Shown here one piece after another: positions 6,849 to 15,247 of a stretch of 27,801 nt of DNA. Under the pieces are notes generated by a model. It was not told the origin of the DNA and ran no database searches. It worked only from the letters and a program-made list of their open reading frames with translations. A program made the position numbers and the translations under genes. The first letter of the stretch is position 1. The number at the start of each line of letters is the position of its first letter. The stretch lies in NCBI GenBank assembly GCA_036500225.1, contig DASYCJ010000078.1:1-27801 (forward strand), read 5' to 3'. Source of the DNA: DASUBN01 sp036500225 (lineage in GTDB: Bacteria; Pseudomonadota; Gammaproteobacteria; Natronospirales; REEB76).

Positions 6849-9125
6849 ATGCATAACAGAACTCCCCGCCGCCGGGGTAAAGCGGCATACGGAGTCCTGG
6901 TGGTCTTGCTGGCGGCTTTCAGCCTGTCGGCGTTCGCACAGGACGAAGCTCCCCGAGTCGAAGCCGGCCGGGTGGACGAAGGCGCCATCCAGGTGGACGG
7001 CCGTCTGGACGAGGCCGCCTGGCAACAGGCGGGCGTGATCCAGGACATCACCCAGCAGAGCCCACATCCGGGGGAACCGACGCCCTATCACACCAAGGTG
7101 CTGGTGCTGCGCGGCACCCATACCCTCTATATCGGCCTCATCTGCGACGACCCGGACCCCTCCAAGATCGCGTCCCACACCCTGGTGCGGGACGGCAACC
7201 AGGGCTCCGACGACAACGTGCTGTTCATGCTGGATACTTTCGGCACGAAACGTTTCGCCTACGTGTTCCAGGTGAACGCTTCAGGCGCCATGGCCGATGG
7301 CCTGCAATCCCCCACTCCCGCCATCAACAGCAACAACGGCGTGGACTACAACTGGGACGGCATCTGGTCGGCAGTGGTCACCCAGAACGATCACGGCTGG
7401 GTCGCTGAGATCGCCATCGACACCCGCAGCCTGCAGTTCACCAACGGCATCACCCGTTGGGGCTTCAACTTCTCCCGCAATGTGCCCCGCGACCTACTGA
7501 CCCTGGACTGGGCCGGCACCACCCTGGACTCTTCGGTGTTCCAGTTGCAGCGCGAGGGCACCCTCACAGGCGTGCAGGGCATGGAGCAGGGCAACGGACT
7601 GGACTTCCAGCCCTATGGGCTCATGAAGTCCCAGACCAGCAATACCGGCAACACCACCACCACCAGCAACACCAGCAATGCCGGGTTCGACCTTAAGTAC
7701 AACTTCAATCCGGCCCTGGCGGGGCTCTTCACCTACCACACCGACTTCGCGGAAGCGGAAGCGGACCAGCAGCAGATCAACACCGGCCGCTTCCCGCTGT
7801 TCTTCCCGGAGAAGCGCCAGTTCTTCCTGCAGGGCTCCAACCTCTTCACCTTCGGCTATAACCAGGGCACCAACTTCATCCCCTTCAACTCACGCAACAT
7901 CGGCCTGGTGAACGGCCTGGAAGTGCCGCTGGATGAAGGCGCGAAGTTCATCGGCCAGTCCGACAACGGTTCCATGGCGATCCTGGATACCCAGATGGCG
8001 GGTAGCACTGCCGCCCAGACCGATGCCACCAACCTATTCGTGGGCCGCGGCACCTATAACGTGGATCCGCAATTGCAGGTGGGCGCTATCGTGACCCACG
8101 GCAATCCCGATGGCACCGACAACAACACCTTCACGGGTGCCGACGCCACCTGGAAGACTTCCGACTTCCTGGGTGACAAGAACCTGAACATCTCCGGCTG
8201 GGCAGCTCACTCCGACGACAGACCGCCCGTCGGCAAACCCTCCACCGACCTGCCCACCGGCAACCCCAACGGCTACGGCCTGGACCTGGAATACCCCAAC
8301 GACCTCTGGTACGCGCATCAGCAGTTCAGCCAGTGGGGCGACGCCCTGGATCCGGCTCTGGGCTTCCTGCCCCGCCCCGGCACCCGCTATAGCATCACCG
8401 AACTCGGTTACCAGCCGCGTCCGCCAGCGGACAGCTGGTTCAACTGGGTGCATCGCTTCTGGTTCTACGGGCACTACTACGAATACGACGGTGTCGGTGC
8501 CCAGGACGGCGGCAAGCAGACTTCTGAATGGTTCCTGGCGCCGGAGATGCTGACCCAGAGCGGCTGGTATTGGGAGTTCGACGTATACCAGGACTACGAC
8601 GCACCGACCCAGGCGTTCCCCCTGGTGAACAACGCCTCAGGTCCGGTGCTGGTCCCGGCGGGGCCCTATACCTATAACCGCCGCCGCATCGTGTTCAACT
8701 CGCCGCAGTCGGAGTCCTTATGGTGGGAAGTCATCGACTCCCAGGGCACCTACTACGCCGGCACCGCGCATCATCCACTGGTGCAGGTGAACTGGAACAC
8801 ACCCTCGGGCCGACTGGTGCTGCAGGCCCAGCAGGAATGGCTGTTCTACTACTCGCCCCAGGGCAATGGCGTGACGCGCCTCAGCACCCTGACCGGTACC
8901 TTCGCCTTCACGCCGACCTTCTACATCACCACCCAGATGCAGTACAACAATGGCATCCCGGGTGTCAGCAGCAATACGCAGCTGCGCTGGATCGTGGAAG
9001 ATGCCAGCAACATCTACCTGGTGTTCAACCGCGGCGTGGTGACAGAGACCGACGGCTTGGGTAAACCGGTGATCGAGAGCGGCAATGAGGTCATCTTGAA
9101 AGTGCAGTGGGACTTCCGGAACTAG
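6849..9125 (+). CDS. Secreted CBM9-like / DUF5916 outer membrane protein
   Basis: A 758-residue exported protein. The N-terminus is Arg-rich, followed by a hydrophobic core (GVLVVLLAAFSLSAFA) with likely cleavage after residue 30 (AFA/QD). A carbohydrate-binding family 9-like domain follows, recognised by IQVDGRLDEAAWQQA (46-60) and the later TLYIGLICDDPDPSKI. The remaining about 500 residues match the style of DUF5916: LFFPEKRQFFLQGSNLFTF, GAKFIGQSDNGSM, then long amphipathic strands likely to form an outer membrane barrel, ending in LKVQWDFRN. The real function of DUF5916 proteins is unknown to me; glycan binding or transport is inference. AAGGGA is only one base from the ATG, so initiation is atypical. 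It forms a single-gene unit with its own terminator. Confidence 0.85.
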   Translation: MHNRTPRRRGKAAYGVLVVLLAAFSLSAFAQDEAPRVEAGRVDEGAIQVDGRLDEAAWQQAGVIQDITQQSPHPGEPTPYHTKVLVLRGTHTLYIGLICDDPDPSKIASHTLVRDGNQGSDDNVLFMLDTFGTKRFAYVFQVNASGAMADGLQSPTPAINSNNGVDYNWDGIWSAVVTQNDHGWVAEIAIDTRSLQFTNGITRWGFNFSRNVPRDLLTLDWAGTTLDSSVFQLQREGTLTGVQGMEQGNGLDFQPYGLMKSQTSNTGNTTTTSNTSNAGFDLKYNFNPALAGLFTYHTDFAEAEADQQQINTGRFPLFFPEKRQFFLQGSNLFTFGYNQGTNFIPFNSRNIGLVNGLEVPLDEGAKFIGQSDNGSMAILDTQMAGSTAAQTDATNLFVGRGTYNVDPQLQVGAIVTHGNPDGTDNNTFTGADATWKTSDFLGDKNLNISGWAAHSDDRPPVGKPSTDLPTGNPNGYGLDLEYPNDLWYAHQQFSQWGDALDPALGFLPRPGTRYSITELGYQPRPPADSWFNWVHRFWFYGHYYEYDGVGAQDGGKQTSEWFLAPEMLTQSGWYWEFDVYQDYDAPTQAFPLVNNASGPVLVPAGPYTYNRRRIVFNSPQSESLWWEVIDSQGTYYAGTAHHPLVQVNWNTPSGRLVLQAQQEWLFYYSPQGNGVTRLSTLTGTFAFTPTFYITTQMQYNNGIPGVSSNTQLRWIVEDASNIYLVFNRGVVTETDGLGKPVIESGNEVILKVQWDFRN

Positions 9126-9139
9126 CCATGGCAGTCTGA

Positions 9140-9180
9140 AAAAAGGCGCGTCATCGTAAGATGGCGCGCCTTTCTTTTTA
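9140..9180. terminator. Bidirectional intrinsic terminator between the DUF5916 gene and purA
   Basis: A-run, then AAAGGCGCG, T, CATC, loop GTAA, GATG, G, CGCGCCTTT, then a T-rich run: a stem of about fourteen pairs with one T-G wobble, flanked by A's on the left and T's on the right. It can therefore stop both the + strand gene and the convergent purA operon. Confidence 0.93.
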
Positions 9181-9194
9181 GAGGATGATCCGGT

Positions 9195-10487
9195 TCAGTC
9201 GAAGGGATGCTTGAGGACGATGGTCTGGGTACGGTCGGGACCGGTGGAGATCAGATCCAGTGGCACCCCCATCAGCTCCTCGAGCTTCTTGAGGTAGGCC
9301 CGCGCGTTCTCCGGCAACTCTTCGTACTTGGTGATGCCGACGGTAGAGGTGTTCCAGCCGGGCACGTCCACGTACACCGGCTCCGATTCGGCGAAGCTCT
9401 CGGCGCCGGTGGGAGCGATGGTCACCTCACCTGCCGGGGTCTTGTAGGCCACGCAGATGCGGATGGTGTCCAGGCCGTCGAGCACGTCTAGCTTGGTGAT
9501 GCAGACGCTGCTGACGCTGTTGTTGATGATGGAACGGCGCAAGGCCACCACGTCGAACCAGCCGCAGCGGCGCGGCCGGCCCGTGACGGAACCGAACTCA
9601 TGGCCGCGGCGTGCCAGATGCTCACCCATGGCGTCGAAGAGCTCAGTCGGCATGGGGCCCTCACCCACGCGGGTGGTATAAGCCTTCACGATGCCCAGCA
9701 CCTGATCGAAGTAGCGCGGGCCTAAGCCCGTGCCGGTGGCGGCACCGCCAGCGGTGGTGTTGGACGAGGTGACGTAGGGATAGGTGCCGTGGTCCACATC
9801 CAGGAGCGCGCCTTGGGCGCCCTCGAAGAGCATGTTCTCGCCGCGCTCGTTCAAGGCGTAGAGGATGGCGGTGATGTCCGCCACCATGGGCTCCAACTGC
9901 GGCACCAGCTCCAGGCACTGTTCCAGGGTCTGCTGGAAGGACACGGGCTCGGTGCGGAAATAGTTCTTGAGCACGAAGTTGTGATAATCCAGCACTTCGC
10001 CCAACTTGGCGGCGAAACGCTCGCGGTGGAAGAGATCCGCGATCCGCACTGCGCGCCGGGCGATCTTGTCTTCATAGGCCGGGCCGATGCCGCGGCCGGT
10101 GGTGCCGATCTTGCCGGCACCCTTGGCATGCTCACGGGCCTTATCCAGAGCCACGTGGGACGGGAGGATCAGCGGGCAGGCAGGTGAGATCTTGAGGCGC
10201 CGGCGGGCCGGCACGCCTTTGCTCTCCAGCATGCCGATCTCCTCGAACAAGGCCGTAGGCGAGACCACCACGCCGTTGCCGATGAGGCACTGCACGTCCT
10301 CCCGCAGGACGCCGGAGGGGATGAGCTTCAGCACAGTCTTCTCGCCACCGATGACCAGGGTATGGCCGGCATTGTGGCCGCCCTGGAAGCGGACTACCGC
10401 GGCAGCGCGATCCGTCAGCCAGTCGACGACCTTGCCCTTGCCCTCATCGCCCCACTGGGCACCGATGACGATGACGTTCTTACCCAT
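9195..10487 (-). CDS. purA: Adenylosuccinate synthetase
   Basis: A 430-residue cytosolic enzyme joining IMP and aspartate with GTP hydrolysis, the first committed step to AMP. The N-terminal signature VIGAQWGDEGKGK (7-19, catalytic Asp13) and GGHNAGHT (catalytic His41 region) are intact, as are TTGRGIGPAYEDK, FEGAQGALLDVDHGTYPYVTSS and TGRPRRCGWFD. Length equals the usual 430. GGAG lies six bases before the ATG and inside the end of yjeT, only 2 nt from its stop, so the two are co-transcribed. It is the last gene of the superoperon and faces a bidirectional terminator. A separate promoter for yjeT-purA is likely because a terminator lies just upstream of yjeT. Confidence 0.98.
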   Translation of the reverse strand: MGKNVIVIGAQWGDEGKGKVVDWLTDRAAAVVRFQGGHNAGHTLVIGGEKTVLKLIPSGVLREDVQCLIGNGVVVSPTALFEEIGMLESKGVPARRRLKISPACPLILPSHVALDKAREHAKGAGKIGTTGRGIGPAYEDKIARRAVRIADLFHRERFAAKLGEVLDYHNFVLKNYFRTEPVSFQQTLEQCLELVPQLEPMVADITAILYALNERGENMLFEGAQGALLDVDHGTYPYVTSSNTTAGGAATGTGLGPRYFDQVLGIVKAYTTRVGEGPMPTELFDAMGEHLARRGHEFGSVTGRPRRCGWFDVVALRRSIINNSVSSVCITKLDVLDGLDTIRICVAYKTPAGEVTIAPTGAESFAESEPVYVDVPGWNTSTVGITKYEELPENARAYLKKLEELMGVPLDLISTGPDRTQTIVLKHPFD

Positions 10488-10489
10488 GT

Positions 10490-10678
10490 TCAGCTCCGCG
10501 CCAGGTAGAGGACAGCGACACCTACAGCCATGCTAAGTAAACCGACCAGACGCAGGATGCGGTCATCCGCCTGCATCACGGCAGCCAGGGTACGGCGGAA
10601 GCCCTGCGGCGCCGCGAAGGGCATCAAGCCCTCCAGCACCAACATCAGGCCCACTGCGCTTAAGAATGGCACCAGCAT
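10490..10678 (-). CDS. yjeT: DUF2065 small inner membrane protein
   Basis: A 62-residue protein with two hydrophobic segments (LVPFLSAVGLMLVLEGLMPF and LRLVGLLSMAVGVAVLYL) joined by a short polar loop, as in the YjeT/DUF2065 family normally found just before purA. Function is unknown in the family. The ATG is preferred over an upstream in-frame GTG because AGGAG lies eight bases before it, in good position. It lies 2 nt from purA. In most gammaproteobacteria the preceding genes are hflK and hflC; here they are absent and hflX is next upstream, behind a terminator. Confidence 0.9.
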   Translation of the reverse strand: MLVPFLSAVGLMLVLEGLMPFAAPQGFRRTLAAVMQADDRILRLVGLLSMAVGVAVLYLARS

Positions 10679-10708
10679 GTCCGTCACTCCTGACCCTTCA
10701 ACAGGCAC

Positions 10709-10740
10709 AAAAAACGGGCGTCCTTTTAGGGACTGCCCGT
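10709..10740 (-). terminator. Strong intrinsic terminator between hflX and yjeT
   Basis: Read on the minus strand: ACGGGC, a bulged A, GTCC, loop CTAAAA, GGAC, GCCCGT, then a run of T's. A ten-pair GC-rich stem with an immediate U-tract is a textbook terminator. It ends the nnr-to-hflX transcript about 50 bases after hflX and separates it from yjeT-purA. Confidence 0.88.
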
Positions 10741-10746
10741 GGTCAG

Positions 10747-10752
10747 ATTATA
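10747..10752 (-). promoter_or_regulatory. Perfect -10 hexamer ahead of yjeT-purA
   Basis: On the minus strand the sequence is TATAAT preceded directly by CCTG. No good -35 is found at 16-18 bases. Start of transcription would fall near 10740, the first base of the terminator hairpin, so the message would begin with that hairpin. It may be a real promoter for yjeT-purA or a coincidence. Confidence 0.4.
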
Positions 10753-10760
10753 CAGGTTAT

Positions 10761-10778
10761 GGGCCAGGGCGCTGGCCC
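10761..10778 (-). other. Seven-base hairpin just after hflX
   Basis: GGGCCAG and CTGGCCC pair around a GGCG loop 11 bases beyond the hflX stop. No U-run follows. It may protect the 3' end or act together with the true terminator 20 bases downstream. Confidence 0.45.
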
Positions 10779-10789
10779 GTATGACAGGC

Positions 10790-12082
10790 TCAAACCGCCA
10801 GGGTGTCCGGTTCCAGGCCTTCCCGGCGGCATAGGCGCTGGTATTCACGGCGCGGCAGTTCGACTTCCAAGAGGTATCCACCCTCCTCGTCCGCTTTCTC
10901 GCCTTTCACCGCGCCAAGGTCGAAGAACGCGGCCCGGGCCCGGGCATGGGACGGCGGCAGGCGTATCCAGCCATGCACGTTATCGCTCTTGAGGCGTGCG
11001 GCGATCTCCTGCTTGAGGAGATCGAGGCCGGCACCGGTGACGGCGGAGACCCAGATGCGGCGTGCGTAGCCATCCGGACCCCGGTCCACTGCTGGGAGCT
11101 GGCCGGTGAGATCGATCTTGTTGAACACTTCGATCTGCGGAACCTTGTCCGCGCCGATCTCGGCCAAGACGCCGTTCACGGTCTCGATGTACTCGTCCCG
11201 CTCCGGGTCGCCTGAATCGACCACGTGCAGCAGCAGCGTCGCCTCTTCTGTCTCCTGCAAGGTGGAACGGAAAGACGCCACCAGATCGTGGGGCAGTTCG
11301 CGGATGAAACCCACCGTGTCCGCCAGCACTGCGTGGGTGGCGTCACCCAGTTCCAGGCGGCGCACCGTCGGGTCGAGGGTAGCGAACAACTGGTTGGCGA
11401 CCAGCACACCGGATCCGGTGAGCGCGTTGAAGAGGGTTGATTTACCTGCGTTGGTGTAACCCACCACCGACACCGTGGGCACGTCGTGGCGCTGGCGTGT
11501 GCGGCGGCCTTGCTCGCGCTGATCGCCGACCTTCTCCAGGCGCTTCTCCAGAGTGTGGATGCGCTTGCCGATGAGGCGGCGGTCTATCTCGAGTTGGCTC
11601 TCGCCGGGACCGCGCAGACCGATGCTGCCGCCGCGTTGCCGTTCCAGGTGGGTCCAGCCGCGCACCAGGCGTGTGGCCAGGTGCTTGTGTTGGGCGAGTT
11701 CCACTTGCAGCTTGCCCTCGAAGGTGCGGGCGCGCTGGGCGAAGATGTCGAGGATGAGCCCGGTGCGGTCCAGTACCCGGCAACTGAGGTGCTTCTCGAG
11801 GTTGCGTTCCTGGCTGGGGCTGAGACTGTGGTTGACTAAGACGAGATCGGCCTTGAGCGCCTTGACGCGCCCAAGCACCTCATCAGCCTTGCCGAGGCCG
11901 ATGAAGAAACGAGGTTCCGCAATGCGGCGGCTGCCGGTGACTGTGTCTAGCACCTCGGCGCCAGCAGCACGCGCGAGCTCAGCGAACTCCGCCAGCAGCA
12001 CGTCACCGTGATCGGAACCGAGGTCTAGATGGACAAGGACGGCACGCTCACCGCTCTTGGGGCGCTCAAACAACGGCGCCAC
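10790..12082 (-). CDS. hflX: GTPase HflX
   Basis: A 430-residue ribosome-associated GTPase that splits or rescues stalled ribosomes. An N-terminal HflX domain (VLVNHSLSPSQERNLEKHL, DRTGLILDIFAQRA) leads through a helical linker with RGWTHLERQRGG and GLRGPGESQLEIDRR. The G domain follows: P-loop GYTNAGKST at 208-216, switch TLDPT at 235-239, DTVGF at 255-259, NKID at 321-324. The C-terminus is short, as in proteobacterial forms. The GTG start is used because the nearby ATG is out of frame; a TTG three codons later would give the MFERP-like N-terminus seen in relatives, and neither has a good Shine-Dalgarno. It follows hfq by 14 nt. The usual downstream partners hflK and hflC are absent. Confidence 0.96.
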   Translation of the reverse strand: MAPLFERPKSGERAVLVHLDLGSDHGDVLLAEFAELARAAGAEVLDTVTGSRRIAEPRFFIGLGKADEVLGRVKALKADLVLVNHSLSPSQERNLEKHLSCRVLDRTGLILDIFAQRARTFEGKLQVELAQHKHLATRLVRGWTHLERQRGGSIGLRGPGESQLEIDRRLIGKRIHTLEKRLEKVGDQREQGRRTRQRHDVPTVSVVGYTNAGKSTLFNALTGSGVLVANQLFATLDPTVRRLELGDATHAVLADTVGFIRELPHDLVASFRSTLQETEEATLLLHVVDSGDPERDEYIETVNGVLAEIGADKVPQIEVFNKIDLTGQLPAVDRGPDGYARRIWVSAVTGAGLDLLKQEIAARLKSDNVHGWIRLPPSHARARAAFFDLGAVKGEKADEEGGYLLEVELPRREYQRLCRREGLEPDTLAV

Positions 12083-12096
12083 CCATCAAGGCTGAT

Positions 12097-12366
12097 TCAA
12101 TGCTGATGCTCGCCGCCCTCGGCCGGTGCTTCGCCTTCCTGGCCCGGAGCCGGACCCACGTGCACATGCCGACCCGGCACCACGGTGGAGATGGCGTGCT
12201 TGTACACCATCTGGCTGACACTGTTCTTGAGCAGGATGACGAACTGGTCGAAGGATTCGATCTGGCCTTGCAGCTTGATGCCGTTCACCAGGTAGATCGA
12301 CACGGGCACCTTGTCGCGCCGCAGTGCGTTCAGGAACGGTTCCTGAAGCGATTGACCCTTTGCCAT
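12097..12366 (-). CDS. hfq: RNA chaperone Hfq
   Basis: An 89-residue Sm-like protein that forms a hexameric ring and pairs small RNAs with messages. The N-terminus MAKGQSLQEPFLNALRR contains Gln8 of the proximal U-binding face and rim arginines 16-17. The Sm1 strand region is VSIYLVNGIKLQGQIESFD and the Sm2 motif is YKHAIS at 55-60 with His57. The C-terminal tail (about 67-89) is acidic, Gly/Pro-rich and ends GGEHQH, shorter than the E. coli tail. AGGAG seven bases upstream supports the start. An extended -10 is present in the 89-bp gap after miaA, so hfq probably has a promoter of its own besides read-through. Confidence 0.98.
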   Translation of the reverse strand: MAKGQSLQEPFLNALRRDKVPVSIYLVNGIKLQGQIESFDQFVILLKNSVSQMVYKHAISTVVPGRHVHVGPAPGQEGEAPAEGGEHQH

Positions 12367-12433
12367 GGTGCTTCTCCTTGTTGTATTTGCAGGCCGATCG
12401 GGTAGGCCCATGGTTCTATACATAATGAAACCG

Positions 12434-12442
12434 ATTGTAGCA
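12434..12442 (-). promoter_or_regulatory. Extended -10 promoter candidate for hfq
   Basis: On the minus strand TGCTACAAT reads as TG-n-TACAAT, an extended -10 with five of six consensus bases. It lies in the miaA-hfq gap and would give a leader of about 60 bases. The -35 is poor, which extended -10 promoters tolerate. Confidence 0.5.
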
Positions 12443-12455
12443 CAGCACTCGAAAT

Positions 12456-13409
12456 TTACCGTGACGAAGCGACGAGTTGTGACGTTGCATATGCGCACGC
12501 TGCGCCAGCGAGTCCTCGCGCACCACTCTCGTACCACTGCACATCGCGTTCCGCTCGCAACCAAGTCAACTGACGTTTGGCGTAGCGGCGTGTGGCGACG
12601 ATGCCACGCCTCACTGCTTCCTCAAGACTGACGCCGCCTTGCAGGTATTCCCACAGTTGGCGATATCCAACAGCGCGCATCGAGGGCATGGAGAGATCAA
12701 GATCGCCGCGCGCGTACAGACGCTGCACTTCTTCCAGAAAACCCTGCTCCATCATGCCGTGGAACCGCCGCTCTATCGCCTGATGCAGTCCCTGGCGCTC
12801 GGTGGGTGCCAGCGCGAGCTTGCAATAACGATACTCACCGGTTTGGACAGCGCCGGCCCTCTGGAGTTCCGAGAGGGGACGTTTCGCTATGTAACAAACT
12901 TCCAATGCCCGTTGGATGCGTTGCCGATCATTTGGCTGGATGCGTGCGGCAGCCTCAGGATCGAGTCGCGCGAGTTCGGCATGCAACGTGGGCCACCCCT
13001 CCTCCGCAGCACGCTGGTCCAGTGCCGCACGGATCGTCGGATCCGCATCCGGCAGCGCGGCGATACCGTGTTGCAGCACATCGAAGTACAGCATGGTGCC
13101 GCCGGTCAGGAGCGGCACCTGCCCGGAGGCGCTGATCTCGGCCATCGCGGCAAGCGCGTCCTCACGGAAGCGGGCAGCGGAATATTTCTCGGCGGGATCC
13201 AGGATATCGATGAGACGGTGCGGCGCGATGGAGAGGACTTCGGGTCCCGGCTTGGCAGTGCCGATGTCCATGCCCCGGTAGATCATGGCGGAATCCACGC
13301 TCACGATCCCGCAGCCGAGACGTTTGACGAATTCCACCGCCAGGTCGGTCTTGCCGGAGGCAGTGGGGCCCATGATGCATATCGCCAGAGGCTGCTTGCT
13401 CAAAGTCAT
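12456..13409 (-). CDS. miaA: tRNA dimethylallyltransferase
   Basis: A 317-residue enzyme that transfers a dimethylallyl group to A37 of tRNAs reading U-initial codons. The P-loop GPTASGKT is at 14-21, followed by VDSAMIYRGMDIGTAKP, PHRLIDILDP, the substrate-binding LLTGGTMLYF, NDRQRIQRALEV, and the late MRAVGYRQLWEYL and TRRYAKRQLTWLR, all family hallmarks in the right order. The ATG is set by the ATGA overlap with the mutL stop; a longer reading frame runs into mutL but has no support. The gene is placed, as in E. coli, between mutL and hfq. Confidence 0.97.
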   Translation of the reverse strand: MTLSKQPLAICIMGPTASGKTDLAVEFVKRLGCGIVSVDSAMIYRGMDIGTAKPGPEVLSIAPHRLIDILDPAEKYSAARFREDALAAMAEISASGQVPLLTGGTMLYFDVLQHGIAALPDADPTIRAALDQRAAEEGWPTLHAELARLDPEAAARIQPNDRQRIQRALEVCYIAKRPLSELQRAGAVQTGEYRYCKLALAPTERQGLHQAIERRFHGMMEQGFLEEVQRLYARGDLDLSMPSMRAVGYRQLWEYLQGGVSLEEAVRRGIVATRRYAKRQLTWLRAERDVQWYESGARGLAGAACAYATSQLVASSR

Positions 13410-15184
13410 CGGCCGCGCAAGAAGAGACGATCCAACTCGGCGTGCGTAAGGCGCGTCCAGGTGGGACGGCCATGGTTGCATTGGTCGGCACGGGGCGTCC
13501 GCTCCATGTCCCTCAACAGCGCGTTCATCTCCGCGAGAGTCAGTTCACGATGGGCACGTAGAGAAGTGTGGCAGGCAGACTCCGCCAGCACCCGCTCCAT
13601 GGATTCAGGGACGCGGCGACTCTCGCCGTGCTCCGCGAGATCAGCCAGGAGGTCCCGGAGCAGCCCGGTCACATCTTCCCGCGCCAGGAGGGCCGGCACT
13701 TCGCGGATGGAGAGGCTCTCGGGGCCGCGTCTATCCACCACGAAACCACTGGTGGCAAGTTCGGCAGCGGCCCGCTCCGCCAGGTCCGCTTCGCGTTTGC
13801 TCACGGCCACGCTTACCGGGACCAGTAGCGGTTGACTCACCACACCGCCCTGCTCAAGAGCGACTTTCATGCGCTCGTAGGTGATGCGTTCGTGGGCCGC
13901 GTGCATGTCCACCAGGATCAGACCCTCGGGCGAAGCCGCGAGGATATAGATGCCATGCAGCTGTGCCATGGCGAAGCCCAAGGGTGGTACGCCGGAGACC
14001 GGCGACACCGGTGCGAGTGCAGATGCGGCTGCTGCATCGGGTGTGCCGTGCAGATATGAATAAGCCGCAAGCGTCTCGGCAGCCATGGAGATCTGACTTG
14101 GACCTAAGCCGGCGGGACGATAACCCGGCGCGGACGGTGACACGTAGGTACCGGCACCGTATTGCGGTGCCGCGGTGCCTTGGGGATTGGTGGCCCCCAT
14201 GGCTTCCTGCACAGTGCGGAACACGAAGTCATGCACCAAGCGGCTGTCACGGAAGCGCACTTCCTGCTTGGCCGGATGGGCGTTCACATCCACCCGTGCC
14301 GGATCCAGTTCCAGATACAGCACGTAAGCCGGGTGCCGGCCGTGGAACATCACGTCATTGAAACCGAGGCGCGCCGCATGCACCAGGAGCTTGTCCCGCA
14401 CGGCTCGACCGTTGACATAGAAATATTGCAGGTCCGCCTGGCTGCGGGAGAAGGTCGGGCGGGCCAACCAGCCACTGAGGCGCATGCCGCCGGCTTGCTG
14501 TTCTATATGGAATGCGTGTTCGATGAACTCGGGGCCCACCAACTCCTTGAGACGGCGTTCGATGCCGGCGCGATCGCCGGCTGACTGCAGGGCCAATACC
14601 GGCCGGCCGTTGTGACGCAGGGTGAGATCGAGCTCATGGCGTGCCAGGGCCAGACGCCGCACTGCCGTCTCCAGATGGCCGAACTCGGTGGCCTCGCTCT
14701 TCAGGAACTTGCGGCGCGCCGGGGTGTTGAAGAACAGATCCCGCACTTCGACGCTGGTACCGGGGGCATGGGCAGTGGGTGCGAGGTCCGCGTAGCGGCC
14801 GTGGCCGTCCCCTTCCAGTTTCCAGGCGTGTTCGCTGTCCCGGGTCCGGGAAGTGATGGCGAGGCGCGCCACGGCGCCGATGCTGGGCAATGCTTCGCCG
14901 CGGAAGCCCAAGGTGCTCACCCGCTCCAGGTCCTCTAAGCTCTGGATCTTGCTGGTGGCGTGACGTGTCACCGCCAGACTCAGTTCCAGCTTGGGGATGC
15001 CACCGCCGTCGTCCCGTACCCGCATGAGCCGCGTGCCGCCACCCTCCACTTCCAGTTCGACGCGGCGGGCGCCCGCATCCAGGGCATTCTCCAGCAGCTC
15101 CTTGATGACGGACGCAGGCCGCTCCACCACTTCGCCGGCGGCGATCTGGTTCACGAGCTGGAGCGGTAGTTCGCGGATGGGCAT
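13406..15184 (-). CDS. mutL: DNA mismatch repair protein MutL with endonuclease motif
   Basis: A 592-residue GHKL ATPase that links MutS to downstream mismatch repair. The ATP site is intact: ENALDAG at 32-38, DDGGGI at 58-63, TLGFRGEALPS at 91-101. A Pro/Ala-rich linker (about 335-400) leads to the dimerisation domain. There DMHAAHERITYE (about 423-434) fits the metal-binding endonuclease motif DQHAxxExxxxE with Gln replaced by Met, and near the end ACHTSLRA and CNHGRPTW match the accompanying C-terminal motifs. E. coli MutL, which works with MutH, lacks these; this protein is probably a nicking MutL. The stop overlaps miaA; the gap to amiB is 63 bp. Confidence 0.97.
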   Translation of the reverse strand: MPIRELPLQLVNQIAAGEVVERPASVIKELLENALDAGARRVELEVEGGGTRLMRVRDDGGGIPKLELSLAVTRHATSKIQSLEDLERVSTLGFRGEALPSIGAVARLAITSRTRDSEHAWKLEGDGHGRYADLAPTAHAPGTSVEVRDLFFNTPARRKFLKSEATEFGHLETAVRRLALARHELDLTLRHNGRPVLALQSAGDRAGIERRLKELVGPEFIEHAFHIEQQAGGMRLSGWLARPTFSRSQADLQYFYVNGRAVRDKLLVHAARLGFNDVMFHGRHPAYVLYLELDPARVDVNAHPAKQEVRFRDSRLVHDFVFRTVQEAMGATNPQGTAAPQYGAGTYVSPSAPGYRPAGLGPSQISMAAETLAAYSYLHGTPDAAAASALAPVSPVSGVPPLGFAMAQLHGIYILAASPEGLILVDMHAAHERITYERMKVALEQGGVVSQPLLVPVSVAVSKREADLAERAAAELATSGFVVDRRGPESLSIREVPALLAREDVTGLLRDLLADLAEHGESRRVPESMERVLAESACHTSLRAHRELTLAEMNALLRDMERTPRADQCNHGRPTWTRLTHAELDRLFLRGR

Positions 15185-15247
15185 GGGCAGCCAGCAGACC
15201 TAGTGAAAGGCCTAGCTTACCGTATGCGTCAAGGGGGCCCTAAGGGG

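Noticed and set aside
12367..12564. Upstream extension of the hfq frame
   Set aside because: Hfq homologues begin MAKGQ at 12366, where a strong AGGAG is placed; the extension runs into miaA.
12639..13835. A 398-codon plus-strand open frame opposite miaA and the end of mutL
   Set aside because: Antisense to two genes with clear motifs; its composition is Arg/Ser/His-rich without domain features.
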